Shown piece by piece: positions 17,643 to 26,014 of a stretch of 64,000 nt of DNA (its first letter is position 1; every line of letters begins with the position of its first letter). The notes below the pieces were generated by a model. That model was not told where the DNA came from and searched no databases. It saw only the letters and a list, made by a program, of their open reading frames with translations. Source of the DNA: an uncultured Opitutia bacterium (GTDB taxonomy: Bacteria > Verrucomicrobiota > Verrucomicrobiia > Opitutales > Opitutaceae); contig CAIRCN010000010.1 in NCBI GenBank assembly GCA_903877135.1, positions 1 through 64,000 of the forward strand. The letters are read 5' to 3'. Made by a program: the position numbers and the translations under genes.

Positions 17643-19220
17643 TTATGGTTGGAGGGGAAGCGGCGCGGAGGTTTTTTTTGCGAGATGATCGCGGCCGAGC
17701 CACGTGTTCGCCCAGCTGGACGTGCCGCGCAGCCGCTGGTCCTGGATGACGGGAGTGTGGGCAAGCAGCTCCTCCTCGCGGCCCTCGTGCTTGAGCCGGT
17801 CGTAGGCGCGCGCCCAGATGCACTCGAAGTCGTCGACCTCGCACTTGCCGTCGCGCGTGCCGCCGCAGGGGCCGTTGCGCTGGTTCTTGGCACAGGACAA
17901 CTCGGGGCAGAGAAACGCGATGTCCGGCAGCGAGCAATCGCCGCAGTCCTTGCAGCCAAACATCAGGCTCTTGCCCAAATGCTCGATCGGATGCATCAGC
18001 GGCGGTCCTTGCATCGGATCCTTCGCCCCGGCGCAGAGCTTCGCCCCCAGGTTCCACAGCCCCTTGCCGGGGGTGAACATGAGGCCGTGGGTGAACTTCG
18101 CGAACCGGTAGCTGAAGGTGACGTTGGGCGTCGCGGGCCGCGCCCGCAGCGACGCCTCGTAGTCGGGATGCAACCGGGACAAATCAGCCAGGCCCGTCGC
18201 GGGATCCTCCGCAAAGACGAAGAATTCCCCCGGCCGGGAAAAGCGGAGCTCCCGGGCGAACTGCTTCCAGTCGCCGGGGGCAAAGCTGCGCTCGATCTCC
18301 AGCACGCGCTCGATGTCCGCCACGCGGTGCACGCCGCCGATGTAGGCACCGCGATAGCCCAGCCCGCGGAAGATCGCGACCTGCCGGGCGGCGAGCTCGA
18401 GGAAAAAGGCCCGGCCCTTGTCGGGGCTGGACTCGTGGCGCGCGCAGACCGCGGCGAGTTCGTCGGAGACAACCACCCCGGGAATCCGCTGGCTCCGGAA
18501 CAGCCGTGCGACCGCGGGTGTGAGCACGTAGGCGTTGCCGATGAGCGGCACCGCGCCGTGCCCGCGGCGCTGCATCCAGGCGATGAGCTCGTTCATCTTG
18601 CGCGCATCGTAGCCGATCTGGTTGATGAAAAAGCGCGCGCCGGCCGCGATCTTCCGCTCCATCTTCAGGAGCTGCGGGATGACCTCGTTCTCGCGCAGCT
18701 TGTAATTGGTCACGGCGCCGCCCGGGAAAAACCCCGTGGGGGCGAGCCGCGCGGGCTGGCGCGCCGCGCCGCGGGTCACGTCGAGCCCGGCGTTCATCCG
18801 GCCGAGCACCGACAGCAGGCCGACCGAGTCGATGTCAAAGACGGGCTTGGCGCCGCCACTGATGCCCGCGCCCGAATAATCGCCTGTCAGCACGAGCAGG
18901 TTGCGGAACCCCTCGCCCGCCAGCCGCCACGCCTCGCTCTCGAGTCCGTTGCGGTTAAAATCCTTGCACGAGAGGTGGATCACCACCTCGCGGCCGGCAT
19001 CGCGCAAGGGCCCGCCAAGGGCGGGCGCCGCGAGCGTGGGATGGCCGCCGGCGTTGTCGGTGATGGAGACCCAGTCAAACCGCGAGTTCGCCGCGAGGTC
19101 GCGCGCAAAGGCCACGGTCTTCGCCGCCCGCGGCTCAGTGACAGTGCCGCGCGTCGAGACCAGCTCCACGCCAATCAGGAAGTCCGGCGACTGCTCGAGT
19201 TTTTCCCGCAAGGTACGCAT
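17643..19220 (-). CDS. metF: Methylenetetrahydrofolate reductase fused to a MetV-like Cys-rich domain
   Basis: A 525-residue protein. The first 300 residues are a MetF TIM barrel (start with FLIGVELVSTRGT, then LVLTGDYSG and INQIGYDA). The last 180 residues carry a MetV-type cysteine cluster: CKDCGDC, then CPELSCAKNQRNGPCGGTRDGKCE, then a final C near FECIW. In acetogens MetV is a separate subunit binding Fe-S or zinc and needed for MetF activity. Here the two are one chain. Next to LigM, it would run toward 5-methyl-THF oxidation to methylene-THF. The start ATG overlaps the UroD stop by one base (TGATG), a sign of translational coupling. Confidence 0.85.
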   Translation of the reverse strand: MRTLREKLEQSPDFLIGVELVSTRGTVTEPRAAKTVAFARDLAANSRFDWVSITDNAGGHPTLAAPALGGPLRDAGREVVIHLSCKDFNRNGLESEAWRLAGEGFRNLLVLTGDYSGAGISGGAKPVFDIDSVGLLSVLGRMNAGLDVTRGAARQPARLAPTGFFPGGAVTNYKLRENEVIPQLLKMERKIAAGARFFINQIGYDARKMNELIAWMQRRGHGAVPLIGNAYVLTPAVARLFRSQRIPGVVVSDELAAVCARHESSPDKGRAFFLELAARQVAIFRGLGYRGAYIGGVHRVADIERVLEIERSFAPGDWKQFARELRFSRPGEFFVFAEDPATGLADLSRLHPDYEASLRARPATPNVTFSYRFAKFTHGLMFTPGKGLWNLGAKLCAGAKDPMQGPPLMHPIEHLGKSLMFGCKDCGDCSLPDIAFLCPELSCAKNQRNGPCGGTRDGKCEVDDFECIWARAYDRLKHEGREEELLAHTPVIQDQRLRGTSSWANTWLGRDHLAKKTSAPLPLQP

Positions 19221-20275
19221 CAGGCGGCGTCGAGGCAGGCCCGTTTGACGGCGAGGATGTTCTCAGTGGGCGTGCCAAATGGAATCACCGCGGTGCCCAT
19301 GATGAACCCGGGCAGATCGCGACCACGGGCGACTTCGGCCGCAGCCGCGGCGTAGATTTCGCCCGTTGTGGATTTCTCGAGAAGATGCGGCGGGAGATTG
19401 CGCCGTAGCGCCTTTTTTTTGCAGCGGCAGACGGCGGCCCAGACGTCGAAGTCGGCGGTGCAATCGCAGAGAAGGTTGTTGCAGCCGGTGCGGGCGAGCA
19501 GGCCGGCGATTGGCGTGGTGTTGCCGCCGATGATCAGCGGCAGATCACGCACGCCCTGCGCCGCAGCCCACGCCGCCAGCTCCTGCGTGACCGGCAGCAC
19601 GAACTCCTCATACATCGGCGGGGACAACAGCGCCGGCGACGCCTGCGAGTCGAATACGATCAGTTCGGCACCCGCGTCGAGATAGGCCTGGCCAAATTCC
19701 CGGACGATGCGTCCCGAGTAGGCCAGCAGCCCCTGCACCCACTCGGGCTCGTCGAGGCACGCCATGAAAAACTCCTCCGCCCCCACCAGGTTGATCGCGA
19801 GCGAGAACGGTCCCGAGATCGCGCCGCGCAACCAGTAGTCGTCGCCGAGCTCCCGCCGCACCCGCCGCGCCGCCTCGATGTTCACCGGCATGCGGCCGTC
19901 GCGGAGCGGATTCGGCACCTTCGCCGCCGCCAGATTGTCGCCGACGCGGATGACGTGGTCGCCGGGCTTGATGCCGGGGATGCTGGTGTCGTTCCCTTCG
20001 TAAAACGTCACCCGGCAGCCGGCCGCCTCGGCCTCAAGATTATAGACGTCCACGCCTACCGCGAGCGCGTCGGGCCCGATGGCCTCGAACTCAGCGAGCA
20101 AAGCCCGCGTCAGCAAACCGGCGTCGCGCGAGATGGCCGAGGGTGTGCTGCCAATGAACCACGCCTTATGCTCGTAGATCGCCGGCAAAAACAGCGGCAT
20201 CGCACGCGACGCGGAGCAACGCAGCACGGCTTCGACTTCGGCGCGCGTAGCAACGGGATGCGGGGGATGGGCCAT
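19220..20275 (-). CDS. Uroporphyrinogen decarboxylase-like (MtaA/CmuA-type) methyltransferase
   Basis: A 351-residue UroD-fold protein. Its conserved regions (IYEHKAWFIGSTP, FDSQASPALLSPPMYEEFV, IIGGNTTPI, then a Cys-containing CDCTADFD) match the zinc methyltransferase branch (MtaA, MtbA, CmuA-like) better than haem-pathway HemE, and its place with one-carbon genes agrees. Such enzymes transfer methyl groups between a corrinoid protein and CoM, THF or another acceptor. No corrinoid-binding protein is encoded beside it. It is the first gene of the leftward operon UroD-MetF-LigM and diverges from the AraC gene across 122 bases. Its function could also be substrate demethylation without a corrinoid. 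Confidence 0.85.
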   Translation of the reverse strand: MAHPPHPVATRAEVEAVLRCSASRAMPLFLPAIYEHKAWFIGSTPSAISRDAGLLTRALLAEFEAIGPDALAVGVDVYNLEAEAAGCRVTFYEGNDTSIPGIKPGDHVIRVGDNLAAAKVPNPLRDGRMPVNIEAARRVRRELGDDYWLRGAISGPFSLAINLVGAEEFFMACLDEPEWVQGLLAYSGRIVREFGQAYLDAGAELIVFDSQASPALLSPPMYEEFVLPVTQELAAWAAAQGVRDLPLIIGGNTTPIAGLLARTGCNNLLCDCTADFDVWAAVCRCKKKALRRNLPPHLLEKSTTGEIYAAAAAEVARGRDLPGFIMGTAVIPFGTPTENILAVKRACLDAA

Positions 20276-20397
20276 GGGATTGGACGGAGTGGGTAATCGG
20301 GAGAAACGATCCTACACACATACCGCCTCATCGTCTTGGCGGTTTGGGCTTGGAGGCCTTGGTAAATCGGGCACTCTGGCGGTTCAACTCCGCTGCT

Positions 20398-21246
20398 ATG
20401 GCTGTCTTTCGCCCCATCCCCGTCACCCTCCCGGCTCACGGTGTCGTGTTTGCCGAGAGCGTGCACGCGCCGGGATTTCAGATGGCGGAACGGGCCGACA
20501 GCTTCCACAAAATCATCTATGTGCTGCACGGTCGCGCCGACTACGCGGAGCCCGGCGGCAAGCCCATCCCCGTGCCCGCAGGCTCCGTGCTCTGCGTGCG
20601 CGGCGGCACCCGCCACCGGATCGCCGATACCGAGCCGCCCACCCTGTTGCTGCTGTGCTTTTCACCACCGTTTCTCGCCCGCGACGCCAAACTCGAAGCA
20701 CTGTGGAACGCCCTCGCCGGCCGGCACGCCGCCATTCTGCGACCCGGTCGCCCCTGGGGCCACCGCTTCGAAAGCCTCTGGCGCGCCGGCATCGTCGAGC
20801 AGGCGGGCGCGTTGCTCGGACGCGAAACGGCGATCCGCGCTGTAGCGGACAACATCCTCGTCTCGCTCGCCCGCCTGCCCATGGCCACCACGGCGGACCA
20901 GGCGCGGCGCCGGGTAGAGGCCGTTGCCCGCCTGATGGCTGAGACGTTTTTTGAACCGTGGAACCTGGAGGAAGCCTGCGCGCGCGCCGGCATGTCGCGG
21001 CGGCATTTCAGCAATCTCTTCCGTGAGATCACGGGACGGAGCTTCCTGGAAAAGCTCACCGAACTGCGTCTCGTCCATGCAGCGAATCTGCTGCGCGACG
21101 GACAGCACTCCGTGCTCGGCGCGGCCTTCTCCAGTGGCTACGGTGACCTGTCGCATTTTTACCGGCTTTTCCGCCAGCGCCACGGCCAGCCGCCCAAAGC
21201 CTGGGCAGATTGTGCCCGTGCACCTTTCCTAAAATCACACCAATAA
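20398..21246 (+). CDS. AraC-family transcriptional regulator with cupin sensor
   Basis: A 282-residue protein with an N-terminal cupin-like sensor (KIIYVLHGRADY, PAGSVLCVRGGTRHRI) and a C-terminal AraC DNA-binding domain with two HTH units: NLEEACARAGMSRRHFSNLF and SVLGAAFSSGYGDLSHFYRLF. It diverges from the UroD-MetF-LigM operon and is followed after 8 bases by the FAH-family gene. By position it should control both arms of the cluster in response to a pathway compound. I start it at the ATG at 20398 (MAVFRPIP); the longer frame to 20344 runs into the divergent promoter region. Confidence 0.9.
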   Translation: MAVFRPIPVTLPAHGVVFAESVHAPGFQMAERADSFHKIIYVLHGRADYAEPGGKPIPVPAGSVLCVRGGTRHRIADTEPPTLLLLCFSPPFLARDAKLEALWNALAGRHAAILRPGRPWGHRFESLWRAGIVEQAGALLGRETAIRAVADNILVSLARLPMATTADQARRRVEAVARLMAETFFEPWNLEEACARAGMSRRHFSNLFREITGRSFLEKLTELRLVHAANLLRDGQHSVLGAAFSSGYGDLSHFYRLFRQRHGQPPKAWADCARAPFLKSHQ

Positions 21247-21254
21247 AATTCCCC

Positions 21255-22058
21255 ATGAAAATCCTCCGCCACCTCACCTCCCGCGGCCCCGCCTACGCCG
21301 CGCTCCAAGCCGACGGCTCCACCCGCAAAATCGCCGGCGACATTTTCGGCGACTTCCGCGTCACCGACCGCGCCGTGGTCCCCGGCAAGCTCCTCGCCCC
21401 GCTCGCGCCGGTGAACATACTCGCCATCGGTCTGAACTACAAAAAGCACGCCGAGGAGGGCGGCAAGGGCGTCCCCGAGTGGCCGATGCTGTTCCTCAAA
21501 AGCACCAACACCGTGCAAAACCCCGGCGACCCGATCGAGATCCCGCAAAAACGTGCCAGCACCGAGGTCGATTTCGAGTGCGAACTCGCCGTCGTCATCG
21601 GCCGCCGTTGCAAGAACGCCACCCGCGTCAACGCCCTCGACTTCGTCCTCGGCTACACCTGCGCCAACGACGTCTCCGCGCGCGATTGGCAGCAGCGCTG
21701 GGGCGGCGGCCAGTTCTGCCAGGGCAAGAGCTTCGACACCTTCTGCCCGCTCGGCCCCGTGCTCGTCACGCGCGACGAAATTCCGAATCCCAATAAACTT
21801 GCCATCAAGACCGCGCTCAACGGCCGCACAATGCAGGACTGGAACACCGACGACATGTGCTTCGACGTGCCGGCGCTGATCGAATTTTTGAGCGGCAGCA
21901 AGACGCTCCTGCCCGGCACGGTGATTCTCACCGGCACGCCCCACGGTGTCGGCTTCGCCCGCAAGCCGCCGGTCTTCCTGAAAGCCGGCGACACCGTCTC
22001 CATCGAGATCGAGCGCATCGGCACGCTGACGAATCCAGTGGTGAACGAAGTAGTCTGA
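21255..22058 (+). CDS. Fumarylacetoacetate hydrolase family protein
   Basis: A 267-residue FAH-family enzyme with the conserved metal-binding block (EVDFECELAVVIG, with the E-x-E pair), GYTCANDVSARDWQ, GKSFDTFCPLGP, and the C-terminal ILTGTPHGVGFAR. The family hydrolyses or decarboxylates beta-diketo acids such as fumarylpyruvate or acylpyruvates, often late in aromatic-ring degradation, and also includes oxaloacetate decarboxylases. It lies 8 bases after araC and 19 bases before the bicupin gene. Beside a LigM-like demethylase, a role in breaking down the demethylated product is attractive but unproven. Confidence 0.9.
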   Translation: MKILRHLTSRGPAYAALQADGSTRKIAGDIFGDFRVTDRAVVPGKLLAPLAPVNILAIGLNYKKHAEEGGKGVPEWPMLFLKSTNTVQNPGDPIEIPQKRASTEVDFECELAVVIGRRCKNATRVNALDFVLGYTCANDVSARDWQQRWGGGQFCQGKSFDTFCPLGPVLVTRDEIPNPNKLAIKTALNGRTMQDWNTDDMCFDVPALIEFLSGSKTLLPGTVILTGTPHGVGFARKPPVFLKAGDTVSIEIERIGTLTNPVVNEVV

Positions 22059-22077
22059 ATCCTCCCCAGTAACCACC

Positions 22078-23106
22078 ATGCATAAGGTCCACATCCCCGA
22101 CCTGCCGTGGGAGGAGGTCCATTCGCCGACGAAGAAATTCCACTCGTTCTTCCGCAACGTCTCGCTCGCGCTCAGCGGCGTGCGCAACGCCAGCACGTGG
22201 AACGGCGGGCATCCCTTCGACCTGCAAATTCGCCGCATCCCACCGGGCGCGGCGGTGTGCCCGTTTCACTTGCACGTGGGCCAGTGGGAAATGTTCGTCG
22301 TGCTTGCCGGCTCGGGCACCGTCCGCACGAGCGAGGCGCGCACGGAGGTAAAACCAGGCGAGGTATTTTTCCATCCACCCGGCGTGCCGCACCAACTCTT
22401 CGCCAGCCCCTCCCAGGAACTCGAGGTGCTCATCATCGCGGACAACCCGCCGGTCGACAGTTGCCACTATCCCGACTCGAACAAATGGAGCCTGCGGCCG
22501 CCGGGAAAGTTTTTTCGGATGACCGAGGCCGATTATTTTGACGGCGAGGACACGCTGCCGCCGTCGGGCCATTCTGACATCAAAATTGCGCCGCCTGCGT
22601 CCACCGCACCGGTGGCGCCGTTTGCACAGCGAAAAGTCCACCCCGACGCGCTCGCCTGGGAGGAGTTTGTCTCTCCCAAGGGGAAATTTCGCGGTTGGGG
22701 CAAAGAGCTCTCAGTCGCACTTGGCGCGAAACGCAAGGCGCCGACTGGACTCGGTGGGCATCCCTTCGATCTTGAGCTGCAAAAACTCGCGCCGGGCGAG
22801 ACCGGCTGCCCGTTTCACTCCCATGCCGCACAGTGGGAGCTGTATTACCTGCTCAGCGGCGAGGCAACCATGCGCACGAGCGCCGAGTCGCATCACCTGC
22901 GAGCCGGCGATGCGATGCTCCATCCGCCCGGCGACGCACACCAGATCCGCAACGCCTCCGCGTCCGACGACCTACTGTACTTCGTCGTCGCCGACAACCC
23001 ACCGGTGGACTACCGGCACTATCCTGACTCGAACAAGTGGGGCCTGCGCGCGCCGCGGAAATTTTTCCGCATCGCCGAACTCGATTACTGGGACGGCGAG
23101 GAGTAG
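22078..23106 (+). CDS. Tandem-duplicated bicupin
   Basis: A 342-residue protein made of two similar halves of about 165 residues. Both start with PWEEVHSP / AWEEFVSP, carry cupin motif 1 (HLHVGQWE; HSHAAQWE), cupin motif 2 (HPPGVPHQ; HPPGDAHQ) and end with the same YPDSNKW...KFFR..E.DYFDGE / DYWDGE tail. All metal ligands are retained in both halves, so both could bind metal. The function may be sugar-phosphate binding, isomerase or dioxygenase; I cannot choose. It ends 7 bases from the convergent lutC stop. The shared tail shows it arose from an internal duplication of a single-domain cupin. Confidence 0.85.
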   Translation: MHKVHIPDLPWEEVHSPTKKFHSFFRNVSLALSGVRNASTWNGGHPFDLQIRRIPPGAAVCPFHLHVGQWEMFVVLAGSGTVRTSEARTEVKPGEVFFHPPGVPHQLFASPSQELEVLIIADNPPVDSCHYPDSNKWSLRPPGKFFRMTEADYFDGEDTLPPSGHSDIKIAPPASTAPVAPFAQRKVHPDALAWEEFVSPKGKFRGWGKELSVALGAKRKAPTGLGGHPFDLELQKLAPGETGCPFHSHAAQWELYYLLSGEATMRTSAESHHLRAGDAMLHPPGDAHQIRNASASDDLLYFVVADNPPVDYRHYPDSNKWGLRAPRKFFRIAELDYWDGEE

Positions 23107-23113
23107 CGCTGGA

Positions 23114-23725
23114 CTACACCACCAGCGCAATCTGCTGGCCGGGGCCGTGCACACCTTCGATGAGAATACCCTCGACGTCGGCGGTTTTCGACGGGCCGGT
23201 GACCCAGATCACATTGGGATCGTCGCCCAGCGCCGCGATGGCATGCCCCAGGTCAGGATAAATCGCCGCGCGATCCAGCACCGTCACGTGCACCCATGGC
23301 GTCAGTGCGCCGAGCCGGCTCGCGGTCGTGCGGTCGTTGAGGATGATGGTGCCGGTCTCGGCAATCGCACCGACGGCGCGCGTGATACTGAACGCGAAAT
23401 GGTCCACCCGCGTGCGGTCGAACACTGTCTCCACCGTAAACTCCGGCCCGAAATGCGTCGCGAGCTGCGGCCACAGCAACGGGTCGCAGTAACCGCGCAT
23501 CCAGCCGCCGGCGCGCAGGTGGCCGACGAGCGCGGCGACGTCTGTCAGCAAGAGACCGTTCACCAGCTTGATTCGTTCGGCGAAGACGGTGAGCAGATCG
23601 CGGTCGCCGAGAAGCTTTCGCGCCACAGTCAGCTCGGCGTCGTAGTCGGGCAACGCGGCGCGCACCGGCAGCGGCGCCAGCGCCGCGCGCACCCGGCTGA
23701 GGATCTGTTCGCGGTCGGCGGTCAT
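23114..23725 (-). CDS. lutC: Lactate utilization protein C
   Basis: A 203-residue LUD-domain protein, part of the LutABC iron-sulfur complex that oxidises L-lactate to pyruvate. The typical FAFSITRAVGAIAETGTIIL block and the C-terminal TGPSKTADVEGILIEGVHGPG are present. The start is the ATG at 23725, which overlaps the stop of the OPT transporter gene in ATGA, so the two are translationally coupled. The unbroken reading frame extends upstream into the transporter gene but only in an antisense-like composition, so I exclude it. Confidence 0.92.
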   Translation of the reverse strand: MTADREQILSRVRAALAPLPVRAALPDYDAELTVARKLLGDRDLLTVFAERIKLVNGLLLTDVAALVGHLRAGGWMRGYCDPLLWPQLATHFGPEFTVETVFDRTRVDHFAFSITRAVGAIAETGTIILNDRTTASRLGALTPWVHVTVLDRAAIYPDLGHAIAALGDDPNVIWVTGPSKTADVEGILIEGVHGPGQQIALVV

Positions 23726-26010
23726 GTTTTCCGTGGATTCAGAAACTTCTCCCGCCCGACGCCGTAGAGAAACACGCAGAGCGCGACAAACGGCAGCATC
23801 GAGAGTGCGTCGGAGTTCGGCCCCTCGAAGAACGGATTGTGCGCGGAGGACCAGGTCGTCAGCGCAGCATCGAACTTGTCGAGCGCGCCGGCGAGAAAGG
23901 CGATGATGATACCGGCGATCGCGCCACCCGCGATGTAGCCCGAGGCCAGAAGCACGCCGGGGCTCTTGTCGCTCTCCTCGGTGAACTGATCGTCGTCGAG
24001 GTGCGCGTGGGAGGCCTGCTGGCGGGTCTTGCGGTCCACCAGCCAGCGAATAAGTCCGCCGAAGAAAATCGGCGACGACGACGAGAGTGGCAGATAGACG
24101 CCGACCGCGAACGCCAGCGCCGGCACAAAGGAGAGCTGGAGCGTGACTGCGATCATGACGCCGAGCAGCACGAGCGCCCAGGGGAGTTTGCGGTCGAGAA
24201 TGCCCTTGATGATGTAGGACATCAGCGTGGCCTTGGGCGCGTCGAACTTGCGGACCGTGGTGCCGTCGGGGCGGATGCTGTAGGCGCCATTGATGCCGGG
24301 ATCGACGAGCCACACGGCGTCACCAGACTGGTTCACCATGTAGCGGCCCGCGGGACCGCCGACGTCGTCGGTCTTCTGCCAGATGAGGTAGCTGTGGGCG
24401 TCGCCGCGTGCCTGCGGGCCGCGGAGCGACTCGTGCGTGGCGAGTTTGCGGGCGTCGGTGTGCAGGCCGGCGGGCGCGACCTGAGCAGCGGGAACATAGA
24501 CCGTGGCGGCGTCGTTGAGCTTGAGCAGAATCGGGCCGAGTAGCAGCGCCGAGAGCAGCGACCCGACGAGGATGGAGATCTGCTGGTATTTCGGCGTGGC
24601 GCCGAGCAGGAAGCCGGTCTTTAGGTCCTGCGACGTGGAACCGCCGTTCGAGGCCGCGATGCACACGATGGCGCCGACCGAGAGAGCGGTGACGTAGTAG
24701 GGCCCGCCCGTCCAGCCCACGAAGAGAAACACCAGGCAGGTGAACAGCAGCGTCGCCACCGTCATGCCGGAGATCGGGTTCGAGGAGGAGCCGATCTCGC
24801 CGGTCAGCCGCGACGACACCGTGACGAAGAGAAAACCGAAGAGCACGATGAGCAACGCGCCGAGCAGGTTCATGTGCAGCGAGGGCGAGAGCATGACGAC
24901 GGCGATGAGAGCGACGATGCCCACGCCCACGAATTTCATCGAGAGGTCGCGGTCGGTGCGCGGCACTTCGCCGTCCGCGGCGTCGCGTTTCGACAGGCCG
25001 AGATCGCGCAGGCCGCCGCGCAGCCCGTGCCAGATCGTCGGTGCGGACTGGATGAGGCTGATGATGCCACCCGCCGCCACCGCACCCGCGCCGATGTAGA
25101 GGATGTAGGCGCCGCGAATCTGGTTCGGCCCCATCGCGGAAATTGGAATCGTGCCGGGGGCGAGCGGACCGGGCAGGGATTCGCCAAAAAACTTGATCAA
25201 CGGAATCAGCGCGAGGTAGCTCAGCACGCCGCCGGCGCACATGATCGAGGCGATGCGCGGGCCGATGATGTAGCCCACGCCGAGCAGTTCGGGAGAAATC
25301 TCCGCGCTGACGGAGCCGGCCTTGAACGGTGCGCCGAAGATTTTCTCGGGCACGTCCTTCCAGCCCTTGAAGGCGACGTTGAGCGTTTTGTAGAGGAGCC
25401 CGAGGCCGAAGCCCGTGAAGATCACCCGCGCGCCGGGCGACGCGCCGAGCCCGGCGGCCTCGGCAACGCGCATCTCCGCCTGCGCCGAAGGCGACGCCGC
25501 AGCGCGGCATTCGGCGGAGGCGCCGGCCTTGAGCACAGCGGCGCAGGCCGTGCCTTCGGGATATTTGAGCACGCCGTGCTCCTTCACGATCAGCGCGCGG
25601 CGCAGCGGGATCATCATTAAAATGCCGAGCAGGCCGCCGAGGATCGCCACGAGCATCACGCGCGTGATTTCGAGGTCGAAGCCGAGGATGAGGATCGCCG
25701 GCATCGTCACGCCGAGGCCGAAGGCCAGCGACTCACCAGCGGAGCCGGCCGTCTGCGTGATGTTGTTTTCGAGGATGGTCGAGTCGCGGCCGCCGACCTT
25801 CGACCAGCCGCGAAACATCGCGAGCGAGATCACCGCCACCGGGATCGAGGCGCTGACCGTGAGGCCGACCTTGAGCACGAGGTAGAGCGACGAAGCGCCG
25901 AAGATCAGGCCGAGGACGGCGCCGGTGAGCACGGCGCGGAGGGTGAATTCCTTCATCACCGTCTCATCGGCGATGTAGGGTTCGAAGTTTTTTGGGGTGG
26001 GCATGGGCAA
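23722..26010 (-). CDS. OPT-family transporter inside the lactate operon
   Basis: A 762-residue polytopic membrane protein of the oligopeptide transporter (OPT) family: many hydrophobic segments, the early VLTGAVLGLIFGASSLYLVL, GGRDSTILENNITQTAGSAGES and NGGSTSQDLKTGFLLGATP are typical. A soluble loop of about 90 residues (ending near TLMSYIIKG) lies late in the chain. OPT proteins move peptides or metal chelates. Here the gene sits between lutB and lutC, 4 bases after lutB and overlapping lutC, so it is co-transcribed with lactate oxidation. Transport of a related organic substrate or of iron for the Fe-S proteins would fit; neither is shown. Confidence 0.9.
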   Translation of the reverse strand: MPMPTPKNFEPYIADETVMKEFTLRAVLTGAVLGLIFGASSLYLVLKVGLTVSASIPVAVISLAMFRGWSKVGGRDSTILENNITQTAGSAGESLAFGLGVTMPAILILGFDLEITRVMLVAILGGLLGILMMIPLRRALIVKEHGVLKYPEGTACAAVLKAGASAECRAAASPSAQAEMRVAEAAGLGASPGARVIFTGFGLGLLYKTLNVAFKGWKDVPEKIFGAPFKAGSVSAEISPELLGVGYIIGPRIASIMCAGGVLSYLALIPLIKFFGESLPGPLAPGTIPISAMGPNQIRGAYILYIGAGAVAAGGIISLIQSAPTIWHGLRGGLRDLGLSKRDAADGEVPRTDRDLSMKFVGVGIVALIAVVMLSPSLHMNLLGALLIVLFGFLFVTVSSRLTGEIGSSSNPISGMTVATLLFTCLVFLFVGWTGGPYYVTALSVGAIVCIAASNGGSTSQDLKTGFLLGATPKYQQISILVGSLLSALLLGPILLKLNDAATVYVPAAQVAPAGLHTDARKLATHESLRGPQARGDAHSYLIWQKTDDVGGPAGRYMVNQSGDAVWLVDPGINGAYSIRPDGTTVRKFDAPKATLMSYIIKGILDRKLPWALVLLGVMIAVTLQLSFVPALAFAVGVYLPLSSSSPIFFGGLIRWLVDRKTRQQASHAHLDDDQFTEESDKSPGVLLASGYIAGGAIAGIIIAFLAGALDKFDAALTTWSSAHNPFFEGPNSDALSMLPFVALCVFLYGVGREKFLNPRKT

Positions 26011-26014
26011 TGGT

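Noticed and set aside
16264-18057. Longer version of the LigM-like gene starting at 18057
   Set aside because: The extra 149 codons overlap metF out of frame; homology begins at the ATG at 17610.
17649-19355. 568-codon frame opposite metF
   Set aside because: Antisense shadow; the minus strand encodes a clear MetF with MetV-like cysteines.
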